Origin: Conservatibacter flavescens
Lineage (GTDB): Bacteria; Pseudomonadota; Gammaproteobacteria; Enterobacterales; Pasteurellaceae
Reading direction: 5' to 3'
DNA: 64,000 nt
Assembly: GCF_002795425.1 (NCBI RefSeq)
Contig: NZ_PHHA01000018.1
Span: 62,001-126,000, forward strand
Of the stretch, positions 7,667 through 16,615 are shown in pieces (position 1 is the first letter of the stretch; every line of letters begins with the position of its first letter). The notes under the pieces are model-generated. The model was not told the origin of the DNA. It saw only the letters and a program-made list of their open reading frames with translations, and made no database searches. A program made the position numbers and the translations under genes.

Positions 7667-8650
7667 TCAGGCGGTTTGTTTTGGGAGGCTAAGTTTGGTT
7701 TTAATTAATTCTGCCATCATCTGAATATGGGCATCTTCAGCATTTAATGCAGGAATGTAGTGATAAGATTGTCCTCCTGCTTGAAGAAAAATATCACGGT
7801 TTTCTTCAGCAATTTCTTCTAACGTTTCCAAACAATCAGCGGCAAAACCAGGACAAATCACCGCGAGTTTTAAAATACCTTGTTGCGGATATTGGGCTAA
7901 GGTTTCATCGGTATAAGGTTGTAACCATGTTTCTTTGCCAAAACGAGATTGAAAACTCATGCCCCATTGGTTTTCCGTTAAGCCCAAATAATCGACTACT
8001 GCTAAAGTCGTTTGTTTGCAATGTTCTCGATAATAGTCGCCTAGATGTTCGTAACGTTCGGGAATTCCATGATAGGAAAATTGTAAAAACTCGTCAGATT
8101 TAAACCGCGCTTTTATGCTTTGAGCCAATGCGGAAATATAATTTGGATGAGTATGATAAGAATGAATAAATTCAAATGGTAATATTTTGCGTGTGGTTTT
8201 AAGTGCATGAGCAAAGGCATCAAATACAGAGGCAGTGGTGGTACTACTGTACTGCGGATACAACGGGAGTACAATAATTTTTTCTACATCAGAGTCTATT
8301 AATTTTTTCACCGCACTTTCCATAGAGGGATTACCATAGGTCATGGCAATTTCTACAACCATATTTAAATTTTCGTTATCGAAATAGGTTTGTAATGCCC
8401 GCTGTTGTTGTTTAGTGATTTGTAGCAATGGCGAACCTTCGGCCGTCCAAATACTTTGATAATTTTTTGCGACACGCTTGGCGCGCTTGGGCAAAATCAT
8501 GGTTTTCAGTAGTGGAATCCATTTCCAGCGCGGCAGATCAATAACACGGGGATCCGTGAGGAATTGAGTTAAATAGCGATAAACGGCTGATGGTGTTGGC
8601 TCGTCTGGCGTGCCGAGATTAGCGAGTAAAATACCTATTTTGGCAGACAT
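7667..8650 (-). CDS. hemH: Ferrochelatase
   Basis: A 327-residue protein that inserts Fe(II) into protoporphyrin IX, the last step of heme synthesis. Family landmarks are [14 protein letters not shown] at the N-terminus, [16 protein letters not shown] near 134-149, and [21 protein letters not shown], which contains the active-site His. The late [21 protein letters not shown] contains the acidic metal-path residues. Length matches E. coli HemH (320). It overlaps no neighbour but is 1 nt downstream of the menI-like gene, so it is the last gene of a ydiJ-menI-hemH run. Heme genes hemN and hemB are also in this window. Confidence 0.96.
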   Translation of the reverse strand: MSAKIGILLANLGTPDEPTPSAVYRYLTQFLTDPRVIDLPRWKWIPLLKTMILPKRAKRVAKNYQSIWTAEGSPLLQITKQQQRALQTYFDNENLNMVVEIAMTYGNPSMESAVKKLIDSDVEKIIVLPLYPQYSSTTTASVFDAFAHALKTTRKILPFEFIHSYHTHPNYISALAQSIKARFKSDEFLQFSYHGIPERYEHLGDYYREHCKQTTLAVVDYLGLTENQWGMSFQSRFGKETWLQPYTDETLAQYPQQGILKLAVICPGFAADCLETLEEIAEENRDIFLQAGGQSYHYIPALNAEDAHIQMMAELIKTKLSLPKQTA

Positions 8651-8651
8651 A

Positions 8652-9071
8652 TTATTCTCCTGTGCGAATAACAGATAAGGTGAGACGGGCTACGCAGCAT
8701 AATTTAGCGCGTTCATCGCGTATGTCGACTTGCCAAACCTGTAAGCTTTTGCCTAATCGAATTGGACAAGCTTTGGCATATACCTCACCGGATGTGACGG
8801 GACGTAAATGACTCGCATTGATTTCTGAACCGACAACAGCATAGCCTTCTTCTACGCAACAAAAGCCGGCTAAGGAGGCGACGGTTTCTGCTAAAGCTGC
8901 TGAGATACCGCCGTGTAAGTAACCCATAGGTTGTGTTGTGCGACAGTCAACAGGCATTTTGGCTTCTAACCAATCGTCCCCTTGCGCGCAAAACTCAATA
9001 CCCAAATGGGCAATAGCACAATGTTCACAAAGTTGATTAAGCTGTGAGAGCGAGAATTGCTTTTTCCACAT
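8652..9071 (-). CDS. menI: Hotdog-fold acyl-CoA thioesterase, MenI/YdiI type
   Basis: A 139-residue hotdog thioesterase with the family core [22 protein letters not shown] (residues about 50-71), which supplies the catalytic Glu and oxyanion-hole Gly, and [15 protein letters not shown]. coli YdiI/MenI hydrolyses 1,4-dihydroxy-2-naphthoyl-CoA in menaquinone synthesis and is adjacent to ydiJ, as here. This supports MenI over the entH/paaI relatives. It begins 9 nt after ydiJ ends. Substrate is not provable from sequence. Confidence 0.85.
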   Translation of the reverse strand: MWKKQFSLSQLNQLCEHCAIAHLGIEFCAQGDDWLEAKMPVDCRTTQPMGYLHGGISAALAETVASLAGFCCVEEGYAVVGSEINASHLRPVTSGEVYAKACPIRLGKSLQVWQVDIRDERAKLCCVARLTLSVIRTGE

Positions 9072-9080
9072 ATGTTTGCC

Positions 9081-12000
9081 TTACCCATTATTGACAATTG
9101 ATAATAATGCCTGAACAGGATGCTTAGGTTGCCAGTGTTCAAAACGTTTGACTTGGCTACGACAAGAATAACCTGTGGCGAGACAATATTCAGGATCTTT
9201 GTTAGCGAGCTTTTGGGCCCAAGAGAGGGAATAAATCTCTTTTGACATAGCAATATGTTTACGCTCATGCCCAAATGTACCCGCCATACCGCAACAACCA
9301 ACGGATTCAGTGTTTAAGGTTTGATTAAAGGCAGTAAAAATTTGTTGCCATTCTTGTGGGCTGTTAGGCAGGGCTGTGCTTTCGGTGCAATGAGGGAATA
9401 AATACCATGTTTGTGGCGCAAAAGTGCGGTCAATTTTTTTCAAATTATCTGCTTGTAATTGCATTTTTAGCCATTCATGAGCGGTTAATACATGAAAATG
9501 TGTATATTGTGTATCCAATATTTGTTTATATTCATCACGATAGCTTAATACGATTGCAGGGTCTACGCCTACTAACGGTAAGTCTAATTTAGCCATACGG
9601 GTTAAGAATGCCGCTTGGTTTTTAGCAGTTTTGGCAAATTTGCGTAGAAAACCTTTTACATGCTGAGCTTTTCCGTTAGGTTTAAATGGTAATAGAACGG
9701 GCTTAAAGCCGAGTTTTTGAGTTAGCGCGACAAAATCAGCAACCACTTTGGCATCATAATAAGAGGTGAACGGATCTTGCACAATTAATAAAACATTTTG
9801 CTTTTCCACTGCACTGAGTTGTTCTAATTCCTCGAGTGATTTACCTTGATAATTAATTTCGACTAATTGCTGTTGCAAAGATGGCGTAGAGAGTAGAGGT
9901 AAATCGACCATACCGAGCATCTTTTCCGCGAGAGGCGCAATAAATTTCGCATGTGTTAAGCGGTTAAAAAGATCGGGTTTTTTGGCCATTAATGGTGCAA
10001 CGTATTCGACATTTGCCACAACATAATCTTTTACCGGGCGCAAATAGCGTGAGTGGTAAAAATGAAAGAATTTTGCGCGGAAATTGGGTACGTCAATTTT
10101 TATCGGACACTGGCTCGCACAGGCTTTACAGGCTAAACATGTATCCATAGTGGCTTTCACTTCATGAGAAAAATCATATTCACCGCGCCATTTTTGTACA
10201 CTATGACGAATTTTTTGTACTAGCTCAGTCAGCTTCACATTGGTTTGTCTGAAATCTAATTGTTCAGGCGAAATATTCTCATTTGCCATTAGACGTAACC
10301 ATTCACGGATCATCGCAGCTCGACCTTTGGGCGAATACAAACGGTTTTTGCTTATTTTCATGCTTGGACACATGGCGCTGTGTACATCAAAATTAAAACA
10401 TAAACCGTTACCATTACAGTTCATCGCGCCACTAAAATCTTCTTTCATACGTACTGGAATTTGGCGATCTAAATCTGCTCGCATAGGCGAGAGAATTGAA
10501 TAGAGTGCTTGTTCTGAATCGAGTGGCGTACAAATTTTACCCGGATTTAAGCGATTTTGTGGGTCAAATAGGGTTTTGATATAGCGTAATTCTTGCCATA
10601 ATTCAGGAGTAAAATAATGATCGCTGTATTGAGAGCGGACACCTTTGCCATGCTCTCCCCAAATTAAACCACCATATTTTAAGGTTAATTCCACGACTTG
10701 ATCCGAAATCTGTTTGAACAATTTGACTTGCTCTGTATTACAAAGATCCAGTGCTGGGCGAACATGTAACACGCCAGCATCGACATGTCCAAACATACCA
10801 TATTCTAACTGATATTTGTCTAACAAGGCGCGGAATTCAGCGATATAATCTGCTAAGGATTCCGGCGGTACACAAGTATCTTCAACAAAAGGAATAGGTT
10901 TAGCGCTGCCTTTGGCATTGCCGAGTAAACCCACCGCTTTTTTACGCATATTATAGATTCGTTCGATAGAAGATAAATCGGAACAAACTTGATAACCAAT
11001 AATGCCATCTCGATTGGCTGTAATTTTTGTATCAAGTTGCTGACAAAGTTCGGCCACTTGTTTTTCAATTGTTGCTTGGTGTTGCCCTGCATATTCAACA
11101 ATATTAATACCTAAAATGGGATTATCAGGTTCTTCAGTGAGTAATTCGCTTACGGAATGCCAAATGATGTCTTCTTTAGCGAGATTTAATACTTTAGAGT
11201 CAATGGTTTCGACGGATAGGGCATTTGCTTTAACCATAAATGGTGCATTGCGCAGTGCCGCATCAAAAGAATTGTATTTGATGTTAATTAATGTGCGATA
11301 TTTAGGAATAGGCGTTAAGTCTAGCGTCGCTTCACAGATGAAGGCCAATGAACCTTCTGAGCCGGTTAAAATACGGGTTAGGTTAAACTCGCTCTCATCA
11401 TGGTTAAAAACATTTTTTAAATCATAGCCGGTTAAGAAGCGATTCAGTTGGGGAAGCTCTGTTAGAATCTGAGAGCGTTTTTCCTTACAACGCTGAAATA
11501 TTTCTTGGTGTAAATGTTTATTTTGAACACTGAGATTTTTCTCATCAAGTGCGGTTAAAAAATCTTGAGTTTTGACCGCACTTGTGTCCAAAATTTCACC
11601 ATTGATTAAGACTGCTCGTAATCCAAGTACGTGATCAGATGTTTTGCCATATTGTAGGGATCCTTGTCCTGAGGCATCGGTGTTAATCATGCCGCCTAAA
11701 GTGGCACGGTTACTGGTAGATAACTCTGGAGAGAAAAATAAACCAAAGGGTTTAAGGAATTGGTTGAGTTGATCTTTGACGACACCGGCTTGCACGCGTA
11801 CCCAGCGTTCTTCGACATTGAGTTCTAGGATTTGCATCATATGACGTGAGAGATCAACGATGATATTATCATTTAAAGATTGCCCATTTGTACCTGTTCC
11901 CCCTCCGCGCGGCGTAAATGTGAGGGACTGAAATTTAGCCTGTTGAGCCAATTTGGTAATTCGCACAACATCTGCAACCGATTTAGGAAATAAAATTGCT

Positions 12001-12158
12001 TGAGGCAAGAATTGATAAACGCTATTATCGGTTGCCAGTGTTAGACGATCAGCGTAGTGGGAAGCAATATCGCCTTCAAAATGTTGATCGCTTAATTGGT
12101 TAAGGTAATCCGCAACTAGTGGAGACAAATTCGGTACATTCGTTAAACGAGGTATCAT
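9081..12158 (-). CDS. ydiJ: FAD/Fe-S D-2-hydroxyacid dehydrogenase, YdiJ family
   Basis: A protein of about 1025 residues fusing three parts. An FAD-linked oxidase domain (FTPRGGGTGTNGQSLN, ELSTSNRATLGGMINTDASG) is followed by its C-terminal cap (YGMFGHVDAGVLHVRPALD, GGLIWGEHGKGVRSQYS). Then come a ferredoxin-like 4Fe-4S module (CLACKACASQCPIKID) and a CCG-type domain (HCTESTALP, GCCGMAGTFGHE). The layout equals E. coli YdiJ (1018 aa), which oxidises D-2-hydroxyglutarate or related acids and feeds electrons to quinones. The ATG at 12158 gives the family start MIPRLTN; a TTG four codons upstream is possible. An inverted pair of uptake sequences (11547-11583) lies in the coding region. Confidence 0.92.
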   Translation of the reverse strand: MIPRLTNVPNLSPLVADYLNQLSDQHFEGDIASHYADRLTLATDNSVYQFLPQAILFPKSVADVVRITKLAQQAKFQSLTFTPRGGGTGTNGQSLNDNIIVDLSRHMMQILELNVEERWVRVQAGVVKDQLNQFLKPFGLFFSPELSTSNRATLGGMINTDASGQGSLQYGKTSDHVLGLRAVLINGEILDTSAVKTQDFLTALDEKNLSVQNKHLHQEIFQRCKEKRSQILTELPQLNRFLTGYDLKNVFNHDESEFNLTRILTGSEGSLAFICEATLDLTPIPKYRTLINIKYNSFDAALRNAPFMVKANALSVETIDSKVLNLAKEDIIWHSVSELLTEEPDNPILGINIVEYAGQHQATIEKQVAELCQQLDTKITANRDGIIGYQVCSDLSSIERIYNMRKKAVGLLGNAKGSAKPIPFVEDTCVPPESLADYIAEFRALLDKYQLEYGMFGHVDAGVLHVRPALDLCNTEQVKLFKQISDQVVELTLKYGGLIWGEHGKGVRSQYSDHYFTPELWQELRYIKTLFDPQNRLNPGKICTPLDSEQALYSILSPMRADLDRQIPVRMKEDFSGAMNCNGNGLCFNFDVHSAMCPSMKISKNRLYSPKGRAAMIREWLRLMANENISPEQLDFRQTNVKLTELVQKIRHSVQKWRGEYDFSHEVKATMDTCLACKACASQCPIKIDVPNFRAKFFHFYHSRYLRPVKDYVVANVEYVAPLMAKKPDLFNRLTHAKFIAPLAEKMLGMVDLPLLSTPSLQQQLVEINYQGKSLEELEQLSAVEKQNVLLIVQDPFTSYYDAKVVADFVALTQKLGFKPVLLPFKPNGKAQHVKGFLRKFAKTAKNQAAFLTRMAKLDLPLVGVDPAIVLSYRDEYKQILDTQYTHFHVLTAHEWLKMQLQADNLKKIDRTFAPQTWYLFPHCTESTALPNSPQEWQQIFTAFNQTLNTESVGCCGMAGTFGHERKHIAMSKEIYSLSWAQKLANKDPEYCLATGYSCRSQVKRFEHWQPKHPVQALLSIVNNG
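11547..11583. repeat. Inverted pair of Hin-type DNA uptake sequences inside ydiJ
   Basis: AAGTGCGGT (11547-11555) and ACCGCACTT (11575-11583) are exact inverted copies 19 bases apart. With one G-T wobble the stem extends through AAAA/TTTT to 14 pairs around a 9-base loop. Such dyads usually sit between genes; this one is translated. Confidence 0.9.
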
Positions 12159-12639
12159 ACATTCACTCAAATATCAAAGTAATTAAAAAGAAGAAGTAGA
12201 CAAAAAATAAGGTTGATTCTATCATAATCCCTTTTTTACACCAGTACTATTCGATTTACTCCCCTTTATTGGGGTTATGTAAAGATTTCGCGAGAAAATT
12301 CGTTTTAAAGTGAAGCATGTTGCATTTTTTCGCTTAATGTATACAAAAAATATCTAAAAAATTACAAAAATTGACTTAAAAAAATTGCTTTTCTATTTTG
12401 CTAGAGAGATAATATACCGACTTTTTGAAGTAATATGCTTTTGAGTGTTCACACTTAATTTAGGGGGCTCATTGCATTCAAAAGGAAAAGGGAGTACCCT
12501 TTATAAGCCTTAGAGGAGTAATAATAAAAGTTATTGTTTTATTATAACCATCTAAGATATATGAATACAATCCAATCAGTTGATTGTTTAATTTAACTGA
12601 TAATTTTTAAGATGACTAAAATTTAAGAGGATCATCAAA
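12159..12639. other. ydiJ-ompA divergent intergenic region
   Basis: About 480 bp of AT-rich DNA without a gene. It holds the candidate ompA promoter (12371-12399) and an ompA leader of roughly 230 nt. The leader contains a small hairpin, AAAGGG (12487-12492) pairing with CCCTTT (12497-12502). The ydiJ promoter must also be here, but I cannot place it confidently. Confidence 0.7.
12371..12399 (+). promoter_or_regulatory. Candidate ompA promoter
   Basis: TTGACT (12371-12376), 17-bp spacer, TATTTT (12394-12399). This would give a leader of about 230 nt before ompA, in line with the long, stabilising 5' leaders of ompA mRNAs. An alternative ATAATA -10 lies a few bases downstream. Confidence 0.5.
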
Positions 12640-13686
12640 ATGAAAAAAACTGCAATCGCATTAGCCGTTGCCGGCTTAGCAGCAGCTTTAGTAGCACAAG
12701 CAGCACCACAAGCAAACACTTTTTATGTTGGTGCTAAAGCAGGTTGGGCATCTTTCCACGATGGTTTAGAGCAATTTGAACAGCCAGGTGTACAAGGTAC
12801 ATTACGTAACTCTGTAACTTACGGTGTATTTGGTGGTTATCAAATCACTGACAACTTCGCGGTTGAATTAGGTTACGATGATTTCGGTCGTGCGAAATTA
12901 CGCAAAGATGGCCAAACAACTGTTAAGCACACTAACCATGGTGCACACTTAAGCTTAAAAGCAAGCTACCCAATCATTGAAGGTTTAGATGCTTACGCGC
13001 GTGTTGGTGCAGCATTAGTGCGTTCTGACTACAAAACTTATGAAGGCGCGCCTGTAGGTTTTGAGCGTGGTCACAGCTTACAAACTTCAGCAGTATTCGC
13101 TGGTGGTTTAGAGTATAACTTACCATCTTTACCAGAATTAGCATTACGTGTTGAATATCAATGGTTAAACAACGTAGGTAAAGTAGAAAACGCAGGTGGC
13201 AGCCGTTTTGACTATCGTCCAGATATCGGTTCTGTAACTGCTGGTTTATCTTACCGTTTCGGTCAAGGCCGTGTAGCTGCAGCTCCTGAAGTTGTAAGCA
13301 AAACTTTCTCATTTGATTCAGATGTATTATTTGCATTTGGTAAAGCAAACTTGAGAGACACTGCAGCAGCATCTTTAGACAACGTGTATGGCGAAATTTC
13401 TCGCTTAAATGCACCAGCTGTTGATGTTGCAGGTTATACAGACCGTATCGGTTCTGATTCTTACAACCAAAAATTATCACAAAAACGTGCTGAAACTGTA
13501 GCTAACTACTTAGTTTCTAAAGGTGTTGCTCCACAAACCATTACTGCAACTGGTTATGGTAAAGCAAACCCTGTAACTGGCAATACTTGTGATGCGGTTA
13601 AAGGTCGTCAAGCATTAATCGCTTGTTTAGCACCAGACCGTCGTGTTGAAGTTTCAATCAAAGGTTCACAAGCTGTAACTATGTAA
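12640..13686 (+). CDS. ompA: Outer membrane protein A (P5/heat-modifiable porin)
   Basis: A 348-residue outer-membrane protein. The signal peptide is cleaved after AAQAA or AQA (residue about 21). An eight-strand beta-barrel follows (about 25-205, beginning NTFYVGAKAGWASFHDG and ending TAGLSYRFGQG). The periplasmic peptidoglycan-binding domain (about 222-345) contains FGKANLRDTAAASLDNV and GYTDRIGSDSYNQKLSQKRAE, with the Asp and Arg that contact diaminopimelate. A Cys pair near the C-terminus (NTCDAVKG...ACLAPDRR) is typical. The strong SD (GAGGATCATCAAAATG) and strongly biased codons show high expression. A terminator follows directly. Confidence 0.97.
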   Translation: MKKTAIALAVAGLAAALVAQAAPQANTFYVGAKAGWASFHDGLEQFEQPGVQGTLRNSVTYGVFGGYQITDNFAVELGYDDFGRAKLRKDGQTTVKHTNHGAHLSLKASYPIIEGLDAYARVGAALVRSDYKTYEGAPVGFERGHSLQTSAVFAGGLEYNLPSLPELALRVEYQWLNNVGKVENAGGSRFDYRPDIGSVTAGLSYRFGQGRVAAAPEVVSKTFSFDSDVLFAFGKANLRDTAAASLDNVYGEISRLNAPAVDVAGYTDRIGSDSYNQKLSQKRAETVANYLVSKGVAPQTITATGYGKANPVTGNTCDAVKGRQALIACLAPDRRVEVSIKGSQAVTM

Positions 13687-13711
13687 TAGTTATTGTCTGT
13701 TTGACACGAAA

Positions 13712-13738
13712 AATCCCAGCTATGCTGGGATTTTTTTT
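13712..13738 (+). terminator. Rho-independent terminator of ompA
   Basis: AATCCCAGC and GCTGGGATT form a perfect 9-bp stem with a TAT loop, followed by a run of T residues, 25 nt after the ompA stop. The upstream A run makes it possibly bidirectional for pabA on the other strand. Confidence 0.9.
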
Positions 13739-13798
13739 TGACTATAGTAAAGTGCTTTAAAGTTCGTAGCGAATAAAACAGGGGGTTATATCCCCCAA

Positions 13799-14401
13799 TT
13801 ATTGTGTTTGTGTATGACAAATATCTTCTTTTATCGCTAGCCAGTTTTTTATAATTTGCAGTCCATGTTCTGTCATAAAGGATTCAGGGTGAAACTGAAT
13901 GCCATAGATAGGTAGGGTTTTGTGTTGCATAGCCATAATGATATTGTCTTTACAGCGTGCTGTGATGGTTAAGGAGGCGGGAAAGTCAGTGTCACTGACG
14001 GCCCAAGAATGGTATAACCCCACATTAATAGTGGCAGGTAAATGAGCAAATAAAGGAGAGGATTGGGTTATATTGGCCGGTATTTGCTGCCCATGACGGA
14101 CTTTTCCTAAGTTGAATAAATGTCCTCCAAAAAATTCACATAACATTTGATGGCCTAGACAGATACCTAAAATAGATTTCTGTTGGTAATAATGTTGTAA
14201 TATTGCTTGGGTTTGGGGATAGGTTTCAGGAATATCAGGGCCAGGCGAAAGAATGATATGGCTAAAATCGGCTACATTTTTAATATTAACATTTTCTACG
14301 GCTTGAACATGAAAGGACAAGTTCAGTTTACGCAGGAGATCCACTAAGTTGTAAGTAAAAGAATCGTGGTGATCGATTAATAATATTTGTTGCATTATCA
14401 T
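13799..14401 (-). CDS. pabA: Glutamine amidotransferase component, PabA/TrpG family
   Basis: A 200-residue class I glutamine amidotransferase. It contains LLIDHHDSFTYNLVDLLRKL, the nucleophile loop SILGICLGHQMLCEFFGG with the catalytic Cys, and the His-Glu pair in YGIQFHPESF. It releases ammonia from glutamine for the chorismate-binding partner. It overlaps the pabC-like gene by 4 nt (ATGA) and is last in ogt-pabB-pabC-pabA. The neighbours indicate folate (4-amino-4-deoxychorismate) rather than tryptophan synthesis, though the fold alone does not separate the two. Confidence 0.88.
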   Translation of the reverse strand: MIMQQILLIDHHDSFTYNLVDLLRKLNLSFHVQAVENVNIKNVADFSHIILSPGPDIPETYPQTQAILQHYYQQKSILGICLGHQMLCEFFGGHLFNLGKVRHGQQIPANITQSSPLFAHLPATINVGLYHSWAVSDTDFPASLTITARCKDNIIMAMQHKTLPIYGIQFHPESFMTEHGLQIIKNWLAIKEDICHTQTQ

Positions 14402-14958
14402 AATCCATTTAAAGCATTAATAAGGCGAATTTCTTCAAATAATTCTAGATCTTGCTGTTTTATTGAACGTGTTTGAATACGAGATTGTGCGAGTAATTGC
14501 TGCCGTTGTGTACCATTAAGCAAAGGTGTGTTTGGTGTAAACCATTCTCCTTGACGTAGAAAAATTAAATTGCCGATGGAACAATCTGTAATATATCCCT
14601 GCTTGATAATCATGATTTCGTCACATTGTCCACGCTGTGTAAACAGCTGATTAAGCAAAGTGCGATCTGTGAATTTTAGATGATATTGAATATGATCACA
14701 TTGCACGGGTTGAAAGGTACGAATTATTCTTCGCTGGTAAGGAAAAAATTGTACTTTTTGTGTATGAGCATTGTAATCAATTCGACAACGAATTTCACCT
14801 TTTGCTGGAATCTGGAAATTGGCTAAAAGTGCGGTTAAATTCACCGCCGTTTTTTGTCCATAATATTTGTCTAAACTGTGTATATAACGTTTTTGATGCC
14901 AGTCGATATTTTGTATTTGCCCATTGATAATTGCTAGGGTTTCAAATAGTGGATACAT
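14398..14958 (-). CDS. pabC: Aminodeoxychorismate lyase-like PLP enzyme (short class IV aminotransferase family)
   Basis: A 186-residue protein with reduced class IV aminotransferase features: NIDWHQKRYIHSLDKYY (the Lys-Arg region), CDEIMIIKQGYITDCSIGNLIF and WFTPNTPLLNGTQRQQLL. In PabC these positions hold the cofactor and close the active site. The protein is markedly shorter than E. coli PabC (269 aa); compact versions next to pabB are usual in Pasteurellaceae. The presumed role is 4-amino-4-deoxychorismate to 4-aminobenzoate plus pyruvate. It shares one base with the pabB stop and overlaps pabA by 4 nt. A Hin-type uptake core lies at 14827. Confidence 0.8.
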   Translation of the reverse strand: MYPLFETLAIINGQIQNIDWHQKRYIHSLDKYYGQKTAVNLTALLANFQIPAKGEIRCRIDYNAHTQKVQFFPYQRRIIRTFQPVQCDHIQYHLKFTDRTLLNQLFTQRGQCDEIMIIKQGYITDCSIGNLIFLRQGEWFTPNTPLLNGTQRQQLLAQSRIQTRSIKQQDLELFEEIRLINALNGL

Positions 14959-15908
14959 TATGCTGTCCTTTGGGTAAGTGGCACATAAACTTTTTGTTGG
15001 AGTTCTTGATACTCATCGGCACATTGGCTTTGTGCTGTAATACCTCCTCCGCTACGAAATTGTAAACCATTTGGTGTTTGTTCTATATAACGAATTGCAA
15101 CTGCACTATATAAGTTTTCACCATCAAAAAGGCCAAATACGCCAGTATAATAGCCCCTCATTTGAGGTTCTACGGTTTGAATAATGTTTATTGTGCGTAA
15201 TTTGGGCGCACCGCTAATAGAACCGGCAGGTAGCATTTTTTGTAATAGCTCAAGGGGATTTTGACGCCAATTATCGGGCAATGTTCCACAAATTTCTGAG
15301 CTGGTTTGTAGAATAGCGCCTCGCTCGGTCTCAATACGTTCTAGATAACGGAATCGAGTCACTTGAATATTTTCGGCTATTAGCGCTAAATCATTTCGCA
15401 TTAAGTCGACAATAGTATGATGTTCCCATAGTTCTTTTGAAGAATTTATCAGTTGTTGAGCGGCATTAGGTAGAGTAGCATCAATTGTCCCTTTCATGGG
15501 ATAGGCATAAACGGTATTCCCCTGCATTTTGATAAAGCATTCTGGCGAAAAACAAACAAATTCATTTTGTAACCATAATTTATAAGGCGCCTGAGTAGAG
15601 TGAAAAAGTTGTTCTAAGCTATAGTTACAATCAATCGCTGTCGGAGCCGTGAGATTAAGTAAGTAGGTATTTCCCTTTTGCAATTCTTGTTGTACTCGTT
15701 CAAAGCTGTATTGGTATTGAACAGGATCGTATGGTGTTTTATTTAGCTGAAATTCTGGCAATGTCATATTGTCAGGCACTTTCAAATTGGTTTGCCCTAA
15801 AATATGGAAAAACACACCGCACTTTGCAGCTTGCTCAAGGGGTAAAATAAGTGGCTTTTGTTGCTCAAAGTCAATTAAAAAGAAGAACGGTGCTGCTATC
15901 ATGAACAA
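14958..15908 (-). CDS. pabB: Aminodeoxychorismate synthase component I (PabB-type chorismate-binding enzyme)
   Basis: A 316-residue chorismate-binding domain protein. It contains CFSPECFIKMQGNTVYAYPMKGT, LWEHHTIVDLMRNDLALI (metal and chorismate contacts), MLPAGSISGAPKLRTINII and GYYTGVFGLFDGENLYSAVAIR. With PabA it converts chorismate and glutamine-derived ammonia to 4-amino-4-deoxychorismate. It lacks the N-terminal domain of the 453-residue E. coli enzyme, like other Pasteurellaceae homologues. PMKGT has Lys at the position typical of PabB. Its start overlaps the end of ogt by 10 nt. Confidence 0.88.
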   Translation of the reverse strand: MFMIAAPFFFLIDFEQQKPLILPLEQAAKCGVFFHILGQTNLKVPDNMTLPEFQLNKTPYDPVQYQYSFERVQQELQKGNTYLLNLTAPTAIDCNYSLEQLFHSTQAPYKLWLQNEFVCFSPECFIKMQGNTVYAYPMKGTIDATLPNAAQQLINSSKELWEHHTIVDLMRNDLALIAENIQVTRFRYLERIETERGAILQTSSEICGTLPDNWRQNPLELLQKMLPAGSISGAPKLRTINIIQTVEPQMRGYYTGVFGLFDGENLYSAVAIRYIEQTPNGLQFRSGGGITAQSQCADEYQELQQKVYVPLTQRTA

Positions 15909-16432
15909 TACTTTTTGAGTAGTTTGGGCTTGACAAATTCTATACCTTTGTCGACATAGTTGATTTTTTCTAAATTAAGTAAGAAACGTTTTGCCGGCAA
16001 TCCGCCACCAAAACCAGTGAGCTCTCGATTTTTGCCTAATATACGATGGCAGGGAATGAGGATACTAATGGGATTGCTTCCTACCGCACCACCAACAGCA
16101 CGCACAGCTTGAGGTTTATTGATTAATTGAGCAAGTTCGCCATAAGTTAATGTTTGACCATAAGGAATTTGCGTTAATGCTTGCCAAATTTTTTGTTGAA
16201 ACTCTGTGCCTTTGGGCGCGAGAGGAATGGTAGAAAAATCTACGACTTGACCCGAAAAATAACGTTCTAATTCTATTTTAAGGCGCTGAAAAAGTGGCCG
16301 ATCATTATGTTCAACCCATTTAGGATTTGGTGTACCTTGTTCTTTTTCAAAATCCAAATTAGTTAAATAGCCTTCTTGTTCGAGCATAAGTAAATGTCCA
16401 ACAGGCGAAGAATAATAAGTATAATAAATCAT
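15899..16432 (-). CDS. ogt: Methylated-DNA--protein-cysteine methyltransferase
   Basis: A 177-residue DNA repair protein that removes alkyl groups from O6-alkylguanine by suicide transfer to a Cys. The signature ISILIPCHRILGKNREL contains the acceptor Cys (about 127) in PCHR. FQQKIWQALTQIPYGQTLTYGELA forms the DNA-binding helix region with the arginine finger in PQAVRAVGGAVGSNPI. Length fits Ogt rather than the longer Ada. Its 3' end overlaps pabB by 10 nt, so it heads an unusual repair-folate operon. Confidence 0.94.
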   Translation of the reverse strand: MIYYTYYSSPVGHLLMLEQEGYLTNLDFEKEQGTPNPKWVEHNDRPLFQRLKIELERYFSGQVVDFSTIPLAPKGTEFQQKIWQALTQIPYGQTLTYGELAQLINKPQAVRAVGGAVGSNPISILIPCHRILGKNRELTGFGGGLPAKRFLLNLEKINYVDKGIEFVKPKLLKKYCS

Positions 16433-16580
16433 GGGACTCCAAGTTATCAGGTTAGTAATTGGCCATGCTGATAATGTATTGTAGCAGAGAAAATATAATA
16501 GATTTGAGGAATGATCAACTTATTTTATTTTTTATAATGAGAGCGAATATAAAAATATTTAAGAGAGGAAAGCGGATTTT

Positions 16581-16603
16581 GCGGGTAGTTTTAAGCTACC
16601 CGC
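16581..16603. terminator. Stem-loop downstream of fadL
   Basis: GCGGGTAG and CTACCCGC form a perfect 8-bp stem with a 7-base loop, 13 nt beyond the fadL stop. The T tract is poor on the minus strand, so it may act as a transcript end stabiliser or weak terminator. Confidence 0.55.
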
Positions 16604-16615
16604 GAATTTTAGAAA

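Noticed and set aside
7608-7724. Small plus-strand frame starting ATG directly after the hpaC stop (38 codons)
   Set aside because: It overlaps the hemH 3' end and the intergenic hairpin, has no recognisable domain and no own ribosome site.
14690-14705. CRP-like ATGATCACATT sequence
   Set aside because: It lies inside the pabC-like coding region and has only one half-site.
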